Source: an uncultured Lachnospiraceae bacterium (GTDB lineage: Bacteria; Bacillota; Clostridia; Lachnospirales; Lachnospiraceae). Taken from it: DNA of 32,862 bases. The stretch covers positions 1 to 32,862 of the forward strand of contig CAJOKX010000011.1 in NCBI GenBank assembly GCA_905235415.1. The letters are read 5' to 3'. A program made the translations under genes and the position numbers. This document shows positions 8,777-16,192 of this stretch, in pieces. Every line of letters starts with the position of its first letter. Within the stretch, counting starts at the first letter, position 1. Below the pieces are notes generated by a model. That model did no database searches. It saw nothing but the letters and a program-made list of their open reading frames with translations, and had not been told where the DNA came from.

Positions 8777-10717
8777 TTATGCCTCCAAGTTGTCACTGGT
8801 TCCGGTAATGGTGTCAATGATCCTTCGGTTCAGCTCCTTCTGCGCAAACAGCAGGGCTTCCTCGATCACTTTGTCCATATCCATATAGCGGTAGGTCCCA
8901 AGACGTCCGCCGAAGAATACATTCTTTTCCTGATCCGCCAGCGCACGGTACTGCGCGTACAGTGCATTGTTCTTCTCATTATTGACCGGATAGTACGGCT
9001 CCTGCCCGGCCGACCACTCCGTGGGATATTCCCGCGTGATCACGGTCTTTGGCTGATCCCCGAATTCAAAGTGCTTGTGCTCTAAGACCCGGGTATACGG
9101 CACTTCTGCTTCCGTATAATTGACAACTGCGTTGCCCTGATAATTCTCCACCGGAAGCACCTCGGTTTCAAAGCGCAGGCTCCGCCATTCCAGATGCCCG
9201 AACCGGTACTCGTAAAATGCGTCGATCGGTCCCGTGAAGATGACCTTCTCATAGGTGCCCGGATGCTCGCGGATATAATCAAAATAGTCTGTATCCAGAA
9301 GCAGATCCACGCCGTCCAGCATCTTTTCCACGATCTGCGTATATCCGCCGATGGGAACGCCCTGATAGGTATCATTGAAATAGTTGTTGTCATATGTGAA
9401 ACGCAGCGGAAGGCGCTTGATGATAAAGGAGGGAAGCTCAGTGCAGGGTCTTCCCCACTGTTTCTGCGTATACCCCTTCACCAGCTTCTCATAGACGTCC
9501 CGCCCGACCATGGACAGCGCCTGTTCCTCCAGGTTGCGCGGCTGTGTGATTCCGCACTCTTCGATCTGCTGCGCGATCTTCTCCCTGGCCTGCGCCGGCG
9601 TCTGCACGCCCCACAGCTTGCTGAAGGTGTTCATGTTGAACGGGAGATTGTACAGTTCATCCTTATAGACTGCGACAGGACTGTTGACAAAATTATTGAA
9701 GGAAGCATAGCGGTTGATATATTTCCAGACCGTCTCATTGCTGGTATGGAAAATGTGCGCGCCGTACTTGTGCACATTGATATCCTCAATCTGCTCTGTG
9801 AAGATATTTCCGCCGATCTGGCTGCGCTTATCGATTACCAGGCAGCGCTTCCCGGCGCGGTATGCCTCTGCGGCGAAAACCGCCCCGTACAGGCCGGAAC
9901 CCACAACAAGATAGTCGTATGCATACTTGCGTTCCGCAACCTTCTTTTCTTCGTTCTCTTTCTTTTCCAGCTTAAACAGCTGCTCCTGCCGGGTATTGTA
10001 TGCGTCGCACACCTCCTCCGACGGGCCCGACATAATCACATGGCCGTGATCCAGCCACATGGCGTGGTCGCACAGCTGCTTCACGGAGTCTATGTTATGG
10101 GAGACATACAGGAGCGTCGTCCCGCCCGAAAGCATCTCCTCCATGCGCTCATTGCACTTCTTGCGGAACTGGTAATCGCCGACGGAAAGGACCTCGTCCA
10201 CAATCAGGATCTCCGGATTCACCATCGTGGCCACCGCGAATCCGAGGCGGGCTTTCATACCGGAGGAATAGTTCTTGATCGGGGAATCCAGGAAGTTCCG
10301 GATCCCGGCGAAATCCACAATCTCCTCAAAGTGCTCTTCCATAAACTCTTTGGAGTGCCCGAGCACGGAACCGTTCAGATATATATTCTCCCTGGCGGTC
10401 AGTTCCATATCAAATCCGGCGCCCAGCTCGATCATGGGCGCGATATCCCCGCGCACCCTGACACTGCCCTCATAGGGCTTCAGGATACCGGTGATTGTCT
10501 TCAGGAGCGTGGATTTCCCGGAGCCGTTCGTTCCGATCAGCCCCCAGGACTCTCCTTTTTTGATATGCAGGTTAATATCATCAAGCGCCATGAACTCCTG
10601 GAACATCAGTTCATGCTTGATCATCTTGATGGTGTATTCTTTCAGATTATTGACCTTTTCACTCGCCAGATTAAAGCGAATCGACACATGGTCCACGTCA
10701 ATGATGTTTTTTGACAT
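8777..10717 (-). CDS. Fusion of polysaccharide ABC exporter ATPase and UDP-galactopyranose mutase
   Basis: This 646-residue protein joins two complete enzymes. Residues 1-245 are a Wzt/TagH-type ABC ATPase: Walker A GTNGSGKST at 62-70, signature SSGMK at 151-155, Walker B ILIVDE at 170-175 and the H-loop histidine at 207. A charged linker covers about 246-264. Residues 265-646 match a full-length UDP-galactopyranose mutase: FAD-binding VVGSGLYGA near 271-279, GYTQKQWGRP at 415-424 and an RLGTYRYMDMD motif near 605-615. The mutase makes UDP-galactofuranose; the ATPase powers export by the permease encoded just upstream. I chose the ATG at 10717 because AGAGGAG precedes it closely and the family homology starts there. 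An upstream in-frame ATG at 10783 would lie inside the permease gene. Confidence 0.92.
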   Translation of the reverse strand: MSKNIIDVDHVSIRFNLASEKVNNLKEYTIKMIKHELMFQEFMALDDINLHIKKGESWGLIGTNGSGKSTLLKTITGILKPYEGSVRVRGDIAPMIELGAGFDMELTARENIYLNGSVLGHSKEFMEEHFEEIVDFAGIRNFLDSPIKNYSSGMKARLGFAVATMVNPEILIVDEVLSVGDYQFRKKCNERMEEMLSGGTTLLYVSHNIDSVKQLCDHAMWLDHGHVIMSGPSEEVCDAYNTRQEQLFKLEKKENEEKKVAERKYAYDYLVVGSGLYGAVFAAEAYRAGKRCLVIDKRSQIGGNIFTEQIEDINVHKYGAHIFHTSNETVWKYINRYASFNNFVNSPVAVYKDELYNLPFNMNTFSKLWGVQTPAQAREKIAQQIEECGITQPRNLEEQALSMVGRDVYEKLVKGYTQKQWGRPCTELPSFIIKRLPLRFTYDNNYFNDTYQGVPIGGYTQIVEKMLDGVDLLLDTDYFDYIREHPGTYEKVIFTGPIDAFYEYRFGHLEWRSLRFETEVLPVENYQGNAVVNYTEAEVPYTRVLEHKHFEFGDQPKTVITREYPTEWSAGQEPYYPVNNEKNNALYAQYRALADQEKNVFFGGRLGTYRYMDMDKVIEEALLFAQKELNRRIIDTITGTSDNLEA

Positions 10718-10739
10718 AGCGCTCCTCTTTGGTTTGTGC

Positions 10740-11528
10740 TCAGATATACAGGATAAAGCGGTCTTTGTTCTTCTGGAATGCATACAGGCCGATCGCCATC
10801 ATCAGGATGCCGAAAAACCAGCCGCCCCAGAAGATACGCGGCCCCGGCCAGCGTCCGTACAGGACCAGGTCCCTCATCTCTGCTACATAGTAGTACATGG
10901 GATTAAACACTTTGATAAACGTGGCAAGACCATCCGGAAGAGATTCTATGGGATAAAACAGGGGGGTCATATACATCCACGCCGTCGTCATGGCCCGGTA
11001 GATATACTTGATATCTCTGAAAAATACATTCAGCTCGGCCAGCAGGAATCCGACTCCCAGACAGAACAGGTACACCTGGAGGAATACCACCGGAAGGCCC
11101 AGCATGGTCCAGTAGAACCCGGACCTGGTCACGATAATCACGATGAACAGTGCGCCCAGCGTGAAGACGAAATCCACCAGCGCGGAGGTTACCTTGGAAA
11201 CGGTAAACACATACTTGGGGATATAGGTCTTCTTCATCAGCGCCGCATTGCCGGTAACCGAGTTCATCGCGGCGTTGGTGCTGGCCGTAAAGAAGTCAAA
11301 TGTCATACGGCCGGCCAGCAGATACACCGGATAATTCTCGATGTTGCGCTTGAACATGGCAGAGAAAACAACGGTCATGACCGTCATAACCAGCAGCGGG
11401 TTCAGAATACTCCATATATATCCGAGGAAGCTTCTGCGGTACTTGAGCTTGATATCTCTTGAGACCAGTTCTCCGATCAGGCCCTTATACTGTTGAAACA
11501 TCTTAATGCGAAATTTCAGGCTATTCAT
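10740..11528 (-). CDS. ABC-2 type polysaccharide/teichoic acid export permease (TagG/Wzm-like)
   Basis: This 262-residue protein has the layout of a polysaccharide exporter permease: a basic cytoplasmic start (LVSRDIKLKYRRSFLGYIWSI near 23-43), six hydrophobic segments, and a conserved MTPLFYPIESLP region near 187-198 followed by FNPMYYY. It should form the membrane channel, paired with the ABC ATPase domain encoded 22 bp downstream, and flip a lipid-linked polymer across the membrane. It is the first gene of the long leftward operon, with a clear promoter at 11601-11629. Its ribosome binding site is modest (AAAGGA about 11 bases upstream), and a six-bp hairpin lies in its leader. Exporters of this type usually handle polymers finished inside the cell, which fits the many cytoplasmic transferases downstream. 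Confidence 0.92.
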   Translation of the reverse strand: MNSLKFRIKMFQQYKGLIGELVSRDIKLKYRRSFLGYIWSILNPLLVMTVMTVVFSAMFKRNIENYPVYLLAGRMTFDFFTASTNAAMNSVTGNAALMKKTYIPKYVFTVSKVTSALVDFVFTLGALFIVIIVTRSGFYWTMLGLPVVFLQVYLFCLGVGFLLAELNVFFRDIKYIYRAMTTAWMYMTPLFYPIESLPDGLATFIKVFNPMYYYVAEMRDLVLYGRWPGPRIFWGGWFFGILMMAIGLYAFQKNKDRFILYI

Positions 11529-11554
11529 GTTCTTCTGTATCCTTTAACAGACCA

Positions 11555-11570
11555 AGTCCGGTTGCGGACT
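11555..11570 (-). other. Leader hairpin upstream of the permease gene
   Basis: A perfect six-bp inverted repeat (AGTCCG and CGGACT) with a four-base loop lies in the predicted transcript leader, between the promoter at 11601-11629 and the start at 11528. No U-run follows, so it is not a normal terminator. Its role is unknown. Confidence 0.5.
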
Positions 11571-11600
11571 GTAATTAGAAAGCATATGAATTCGATTGTC

Positions 11601-11629
11601 ATTCTATCACTACACTATATGATTTGCAA
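11601..11629 (-). promoter_or_regulatory. Promoter of the leftward export/glycosyltransferase operon
   Basis: Read on the minus strand, TTGCAA (11624-11629) and TAGAAT (11601-11606) are separated by exactly 17 bases. They match the sigma-A consensus at four and five of six positions. Transcription would start about 65 to 70 bases before the permease ATG. It is a good pattern match, not a proven promoter. Confidence 0.65.
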
Positions 11630-11640
11630 ACACGCACGCC

Positions 11641-11662
11641 TGCCGGCCCATTTGAGCCGGCA
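11641..11662. promoter_or_regulatory. Inverted repeat just upstream of the permease promoter
   Basis: TGCCGGC and GCCGGCA form a perfect seven-bp inverted repeat around an eight-base loop. It lies 12 bases upstream of the -35 element of the leftward promoter, a usual place for a regulator site. It does not resemble the two dyads near the dehydrogenase promoter, so a different protein would bind, if any does. Confidence 0.4.
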
Positions 11663-11745
11663 CTTTCCAATTCTCCCGCCCGCATCCTCATCCAGTTCCC
11701 GCATCCTCTTCCCGCTTCCGTGCCCCGTCCCCTGCGGCTCCCCGC

Positions 11746-11764
11746 ATGTCGCCGTCAGCGACAT
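11746..11764. promoter_or_regulatory. Candidate operator 1 (dyad) upstream of the HTH-dehydrogenase promoter
   Basis: ATGTCGC and GCGACAT form a perfect seven-bp dyad around five bases. The site lies 59 bases upstream of the -35 box of the rightward promoter and about 117 bases upstream of the leftward -35 box. It closely matches the second dyad at 11902-11918, sharing TGTCG, a five-base centre, CGACA and the following TAT. The repetition makes binding by one protein likely; the helix-turn-helix of the adjacent gene product is the natural candidate. Confidence 0.6.
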
Positions 11765-11823
11765 ATTCGGCAGTTTGTATGATCATCTTTCTTCTGTTTC
11801 TGATCCGTTTTTTGATTTCCGAA

Positions 11824-11852
11824 TTGACACGCACCCGCATATATGCTATGAA
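11824..11852 (+). promoter_or_regulatory. Promoter of the HTH-UDP-glucose dehydrogenase gene
   Basis: A perfect TTGACA (11824-11829) is followed after 17 bases by TATGAA (11847-11852), with TGC directly before it as an extended -10 element. The leader would be about 90 bases long and would contain the second dyad. Flanking by two similar dyads suggests regulation. Confidence 0.7.
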
Positions 11853-11901
11853 TTCTGTGTGTCAGGAAGAAATTTCCGTGTGATGGCGGGTTCTGTGTTG
11901 G

Positions 11902-11918
11902 TGTCGTCATTCACGACA
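11902..11918. promoter_or_regulatory. Candidate operator 2 (dyad) in the leader of the HTH-dehydrogenase gene
   Basis: TGTCGT and ACGACA form a perfect six-bp dyad around five bases, downstream of the promoter and 31 bases before the start codon. It shares the TGTCGY-N5-RCGACA pattern with the dyad at 11746-11764; the centres are 155 bp apart, close to a whole number of helical turns, so looping is possible. In RNA it could also form a small hairpin close to the ribosome binding site. Confidence 0.6.
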
Positions 11919-11949
11919 TATCAGACTGAGATGTGAGGAGGATTCCCAT

Positions 11950-13446
11950 ATGCGTACATTTTCCCGTTCCCTGTTGTCTTCAACCGTCGTTTCCAGACGC
12001 AAAGCGCTGAACCTTACGCAGGCGTCTCTTGCGCAGATGACCGGTATCAGCCGGAGCGTTCTTTCGAATCTGGAGAACGGCACCTATACGCCTTCGATCG
12101 AACAGCTCGAGTCCCTCGCAGACGCTCTGCAGTTTGACCCTTCGGATCTGTTTGCCGATTCTTCCAGGAAAGCGCTTCCGGTCGAGGGTTCGTACAAGAT
12201 CGCCGTTGCAGGGACCGGATACGTCGGCCTGTCGCTGGCGGTTCTTCTTTCGCAGCACAACGAGGTGACTGCGGTCGATATCGTTCCCGAAAAGGTCGAG
12301 AAGCTTAACAACTACATTTCACCGATCCAGGATGAGTATATAGAGCGGTATCTGGACGAAGCCAGGTCCGGAAAACGCACCCTGCATCTTCACGCCACCA
12401 CAGACGGTGCGTCCGCATATGCCGACGCGGACTATGTGATCGTCGCGGCGCCGACCAATTATGATCCGAAAACCAATTACTTCGACTGCTCCGCAGTGGA
12501 GTCCGTGATCTCGCTGGTGCTCGAGAGCACTTCACACCGGGATACGCCTCCGGCCATCGTGATCAAGTCAACGGTTCCGGTCGGCTTTACAGAGCAGGTG
12601 CGCAGACGTTTCAACACCAGAAACATCCTGTTCAGCCCGGAGTTCCTGCGGGAATCCAAAGCGCTCTATGACAATCTGTATCCCAGCCGCATCATCGTCG
12701 GCTGTGATGAAGAGTCCGAGCCGAAGGCCCGCACGTTTGCCGCGCTTCTGCAGCAGGGCGCGCTGAAAGAATCCATCGATACGCTGTTCATGGGCTTTAC
12801 CGAAGCGGAGGCCACCAAGCTGTTCGTCAACACCTATCTTGCGCTTCGTGTCAGTTATTTTAATGAGCTGGATACGTATGCAGAGGTAAAAGGCCTGGAC
12901 ACCTCTTCGATTATCAAAGGGGTCTGCCTTGATCCGAGAGTCGGCGATTATTACAACAATCCGTCCTTCGGATACGGCGGCTACTGCCTGCCCAAGGATA
13001 CCAAGCAGCTTCTGGCCAACTATCGGGACGTCCCGGAGAATCTGATCCAGGCCATCGTCGACAGCAACCGGACCCGGAAAGACTTTATCGCGGACCGCGT
13101 TCTGCAGAAGGCGGAATACTACAGCTACTCCGACTACAATTATGAACAGACCCGGGAGAAGGAAGCCGTCGTCGGCGTATACCGCCTGACGATGAAGTCC
13201 AATTCCGACAACTTCAGGCAGTCCTCCATCCAGGGCGTCATGAAGCGCATCAAGGCGAAAGGCGCCACCGTGGTGATCTATGAGCCGACGCTTCAGGACG
13301 GATCGACGTTCTTCGGAAGCAAGGTTGTAAACGATCTGGACGCCTTCAAGCGTATGTGCGGATGCATTCTGGCAAACCGCTATGATTCTGTTCTGGATGA
13401 TGTGAGCGAAAAAGTGTATACCAGAGACCTGTACAGAAGGGACTGA
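11950..13446 (+). CDS. XRE-type HTH fused to UDP-glucose 6-dehydrogenase (HasB-like)
   Basis: Residues about 12-66 of this 498-residue protein form an XRE/HTH_3 DNA-binding domain ([27 protein letters not shown] region). Residues about 82-495 are a complete nucleotide-sugar dehydrogenase: NAD-binding VAGTGYVGL at 86-94, IKSTVPVGF at 205-213, SPEFLRES at 229-236, K290 and N294, and the catalytic cysteine C346 in GGYCLPKD. The enzyme part resembles HasB/Cps3D and should oxidise UDP-glucose to UDP-glucuronate with two NAD+. All key residues are present, so it is probably active. The start follows GAGGAGG by eight bases. It is transcribed alone between two oppositely oriented polymer operons. The fusion suggests a regulator whose DNA binding responds to UDP-glucose, NAD or product; this is inference. 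Confidence 0.92.
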   Translation: MRTFSRSLLSSTVVSRRKALNLTQASLAQMTGISRSVLSNLENGTYTPSIEQLESLADALQFDPSDLFADSSRKALPVEGSYKIAVAGTGYVGLSLAVLLSQHNEVTAVDIVPEKVEKLNNYISPIQDEYIERYLDEARSGKRTLHLHATTDGASAYADADYVIVAAPTNYDPKTNYFDCSAVESVISLVLESTSHRDTPPAIVIKSTVPVGFTEQVRRRFNTRNILFSPEFLRESKALYDNLYPSRIIVGCDEESEPKARTFAALLQQGALKESIDTLFMGFTEAEATKLFVNTYLALRVSYFNELDTYAEVKGLDTSSIIKGVCLDPRVGDYYNNPSFGYGGYCLPKDTKQLLANYRDVPENLIQAIVDSNRTRKDFIADRVLQKAEYYSYSDYNYEQTREKEAVVGVYRLTMKSNSDNFRQSSIQGVMKRIKAKGATVVIYEPTLQDGSTFFGSKVVNDLDAFKRMCGCILANRYDSVLDDVSEKVYTRDLYRRD

Positions 13447-13471
13447 CCGGACACAGTGCGTGTGCGGCAGA

Positions 13472-13567
13472 GTTACAGTTCGCAGGCCAGCCAACTCTGC
13501 TTAGACAGAGTTTGTGGGCACACTGAACTCCATGCAGAAGGTCAGAGGCTGGCCTGTGAACTGAAAC
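13472..13567. repeat. Long inverted-repeat element, MITE-like, between convergent transcription units
   Basis: Arms at 13472-13492 and 13547-13567 are inverted copies of 21 bases with two mismatches; the inner 17 bases (13476-13492 and 13547-13563) differ once. A second perfect hairpin sits inside (AACTCTG 13493-13499 with CAGAGTT 13506-13512). GGCAGA occurs at 13466-13471 and again at 13570-13575, close to the two ends, which could be an imperfect target duplication. There is no U-run on either strand, so a standard terminator is unlikely. It could be a small mobile palindromic element or a structured bidirectional end. Confidence 0.6.
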
Positions 13568-13582
13568 GAGGCAGAATCAGGA

Positions 13583-13755
13583 TTATGTCAGAACATGCCG
13601 GATACCCGGTATCTTTCTGATAATCATCCCTATGAACAGCGATACAAGGACGATGAGCAGCGCCCTGATGTAATTCACCGCAACACCACGCATCGCGTCT
13701 GAATAGACACCGTTTCCAACAAATCAAAACTGGTTACCCTGACTTTTTTCTCCAT
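13583..13755 (-). pseudogene. Remnant of an acyltransferase-3 family gene with its middle deleted
   Basis: An ATG at 13755, five bases below the stop of the GT2-GT4 gene, is preceded by AGAGGA. It starts MEKKVRVTSFDLL, the typical beginning of an acyltransferase-3 membrane protein, but the frame then runs into nonsense and a stop within 27 codons. In another frame, from about 13717 down to the TAA at 13583, the codons give a hydrophobic end with RALLIVLVSLFIGMIIRK and PGIRHVLT, like the last membrane helix of the same family. The simplest reading is that about 300 codons were lost by an internal deletion that joined the two ends out of frame. It is non-functional as an enzyme. The second, intact acyltransferase of the operon is at 16193-17233. 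Confidence 0.6.
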
Positions 13756-13759
13756 CGTT

Positions 13760-16168
13760 TTACGAATCCTCTGTTTTCTTCCTGCCCCTGCTGAAATGAT
13801 CCAGCAGGTGTTTTGCCATCCGCTTCGGGCGGTATGCCTGGTTTAATTCCTTGCGAAGTGCAGAGCGCTCTTTTTTCAGTTCTTTAATCTGTATTCCACG
13901 TTCTGCCTTTTCGGCATATGTTATCTGCAGTTTTGCGTTGATCTCGGATTTCTCTCTGTATGTCTGATGCAGCTTCGTCAGCAGAGTGTCGATTCCGTCT
14001 GCATGAAAATACATCAGTTCATTCAGCAGCACGTCCTCTCTCAGGGCGGGAGATGCGGTGCTTCCTTTTTCCAGGGAATCCAGCACTGCAAGCCAGCTCC
14101 TGCGCGTATCCACCGGCGCTGTCTGATGATAGCTTTCCCGGATCCGCTTGCTCCTGTCCTCCCATTCCTTCTGATCCTTCAGAAGCTGCAGTATTTTCCC
14201 GGCTGCTGCCCGGCAGTAGTTCTGCGGGACCGTCTCATATCCGTCAATCATATCGTTAAACTCGATCCACGGAATCTCGTACATCACAATCGGCAGTCCG
14301 TACGCTGCAGCCTCGTAGAGTGTCAGCGGATATCCTTCATATTTACTTGTAAATAACAGAACGCCGGCGTTTTTGTAATACTCGCTGAGATCTGTCTGGA
14401 ACCCTTCCAGCAGGATATTCTCCTCCAGTCCGCTCAGCGCGATCTCATACTGCAGCTGCCTGCTTAATTCCTCGTCTCCGCTTCCGACCACGAGGCATCT
14501 GGCGTCCGGTTTTTCTTTTACCACTTCATGCATGATCCGGACGATATCAAGCGGCTGTTTTTCCGGTGAGATCCGGCCGACCCACAGGATGGTATCAGAC
14601 TCCGCATGTTCTTCAAGATCAGAGTATTCTGCACCCAGGCTGTTCGGGATGTAAAATACATTTCGGTTGATCGTACTCCAGTAAGCGCGGTCTGTTTTAG
14701 ACAGGACAACCACCGCGTCCGCCATCGCATAGGAATGCCTGCTTTCCTCCACGATCCTTCCCTGGAAACTCCACAGAACGCCTGATGCGGAATGCGTATG
14801 CACGACAACTGCCGGATGGGACGGATGGGATCTGACAGACATCATGTCCCAGAAGAAGCTTGTAATCACCCACATGGAATCAATAAAGACATCCACCTGG
14901 TAATTCTCTATGATGTCATAGAGTGCCTCTGCTCTTTCTGCGTACTTTTCCCTGATATGGTCCTGGCAGGACGGAATGACAGCCCTGATGATCCTTTCAT
15001 CCGTGCCATACTCCTCTTCCTGCGGCTCTTCCTCCGTGACCAGGACGATCCTGAACCGGCTCGCGCCTTCTTCGGCGAGCATATTTGAAATGTTTGCGAC
15101 GGTACGCTGCGCCCCGCCGTTCCGGATGCTTCTGTAATACAGCGCGATGGTTCTTACCGGCCGCGGCGTATACCTAAATCCCGGATCCCGCTCCAGAATT
15201 GCAGCAATCTGCCCCCTTTCATCCCACCCGCAAAGCGCAAGATCTTTTGTCAGTTCAATGTCTGTATCACCCTTGGCCTTCTGAAGGATTCTCAGTGCAT
15301 CCGTCTGGTCTTCCGGGGATACATGACGCAGCAGATTGCCCAGCTGCTCATTGAAAAGCTGCCGGTAGAGAACCTCCAGCACCTCCCCGGTGCTTCCTTT
15401 CTGAAGCGGATCCCCGAATTCAGCCAGCTTTTCATAGACTCTCCAGCTCTGGCAGCATCTGTCAAAAGCATCCAGGTCCAGCAGGTTGTGGCCTGTCATC
15501 CCGCGGCCGAAGCAGTAATGGTACAGCTGATCCGCAACGCCTGCATAAGATCCGGCATAATACAGGATATAATATGCCAGATAGAGATCGTTGGCTTTCG
15601 GAAACACGCCGTCCGCCACGGCCTGTGCCGCTTTCCTGCACAGGCTGCCCCTGTAGATTTTATTCCATAAGGTAAATGAAAACTTCTTCTCCAGAAAACA
15701 TGCGCCAAAGACGTCTCCCTCCAGTTTTTCCGTGCAGGGTTCCAGGGCCCTCTGATTGCTCAGGATCCTCTCCTCCGGCAGGGCGGCGCAGTTCTCTACA
15801 AATGTCCCAAACTGAAGGACATCCGTATCATACTGGCGGATGTATGACACTGCCGTCTCACAGGCATTGGTCTCCAGATAGTCGTCTGCATCGGCAAACA
15901 TGATGTATTCCCCGCTGCTGGCGAGAATCCCATCCTTCCTTGCCTGTGATCCATTTAGATTGGAGGCATGGCGGATGAGCCGGACTCTGTGATCCGACCG
16001 GCAGTACTGCTCTATCAATTCTGCGGTTTTGTCACTCGAACAGTCGTCTACACAGACAATCTCAATATTCTCCTCCGTCTGGTTTACCAGGCTCTCAAGG
16101 CACTGCCGGATATACTTTTCAACATTGTACGCCGGCATGATAACAGAAAGGATTGGTTTGTTTTCCAT
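13760..16168 (-). CDS. Two-domain glycosyltransferase (GT2 plus GT4) with C-terminal coiled coil
   Basis: This 802-residue protein joins two transferases. Residues 1 to about 310 form a GT2 domain with LSVIMPAYNVE near 7-17, VDDCSSDKT near 40-48 and DADD at 93-96. Residues about 338-700 form a GT-B fold GT4 domain with NGGAQRT at 350-356, VGRISPEKQP near 530-539 and the E-x7-E motif in EGYPLTLYE (E611, E619). Residues about 725-790 are a coiled coil with HQTYREKSEINAKLQ and YAEKAERGIQIKEL, the same module repeated in the GT2 gene at 3043-4314. It should add two sugars in sequence to a polymer on the cytoplasmic side. AAAGGAG lies eight bases before the ATG. It follows the acyltransferase gene by 24 bp. 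The sugars are unknown. Confidence 0.9.
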   Translation of the reverse strand: MENKPILSVIMPAYNVEKYIRQCLESLVNQTEENIEIVCVDDCSSDKTAELIEQYCRSDHRVRLIRHASNLNGSQARKDGILASSGEYIMFADADDYLETNACETAVSYIRQYDTDVLQFGTFVENCAALPEERILSNQRALEPCTEKLEGDVFGACFLEKKFSFTLWNKIYRGSLCRKAAQAVADGVFPKANDLYLAYYILYYAGSYAGVADQLYHYCFGRGMTGHNLLDLDAFDRCCQSWRVYEKLAEFGDPLQKGSTGEVLEVLYRQLFNEQLGNLLRHVSPEDQTDALRILQKAKGDTDIELTKDLALCGWDERGQIAAILERDPGFRYTPRPVRTIALYYRSIRNGGAQRTVANISNMLAEEGASRFRIVLVTEEEPQEEEYGTDERIIRAVIPSCQDHIREKYAERAEALYDIIENYQVDVFIDSMWVITSFFWDMMSVRSHPSHPAVVVHTHSASGVLWSFQGRIVEESRHSYAMADAVVVLSKTDRAYWSTINRNVFYIPNSLGAEYSDLEEHAESDTILWVGRISPEKQPLDIVRIMHEVVKEKPDARCLVVGSGDEELSRQLQYEIALSGLEENILLEGFQTDLSEYYKNAGVLLFTSKYEGYPLTLYEAAAYGLPIVMYEIPWIEFNDMIDGYETVPQNYCRAAAGKILQLLKDQKEWEDRSKRIRESYHQTAPVDTRRSWLAVLDSLEKGSTASPALREDVLLNELMYFHADGIDTLLTKLHQTYREKSEINAKLQITYAEKAERGIQIKELKKERSALRKELNQAYRPKRMAKHLLDHFSRGRKKTEDS

Positions 16169-16192
16169 GGTGTCGCTCCTTTTTTTGCAAAA

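Noticed and set aside
9194..10714. 506-codon plus-strand frame opposite the ABC-mutase fusion
   Set aside because: It is the antisense of a gene with unmistakable ATPase and mutase motifs and itself shows no recognisable domain.
8777..10783. Longer version of the ABC-mutase fusion starting at 10783
   Set aside because: The extra 22 residues lie inside the end of the permease gene, show no family similarity, and a good ribosome binding site precedes the ATG at 10717.
13472..13567. Integron attC site
   Set aside because: The arms are the right size range, but the ends lack the required RYYYAAC and GTTRRRY core sites in the correct orientation, and there is no integrase or cassette array.
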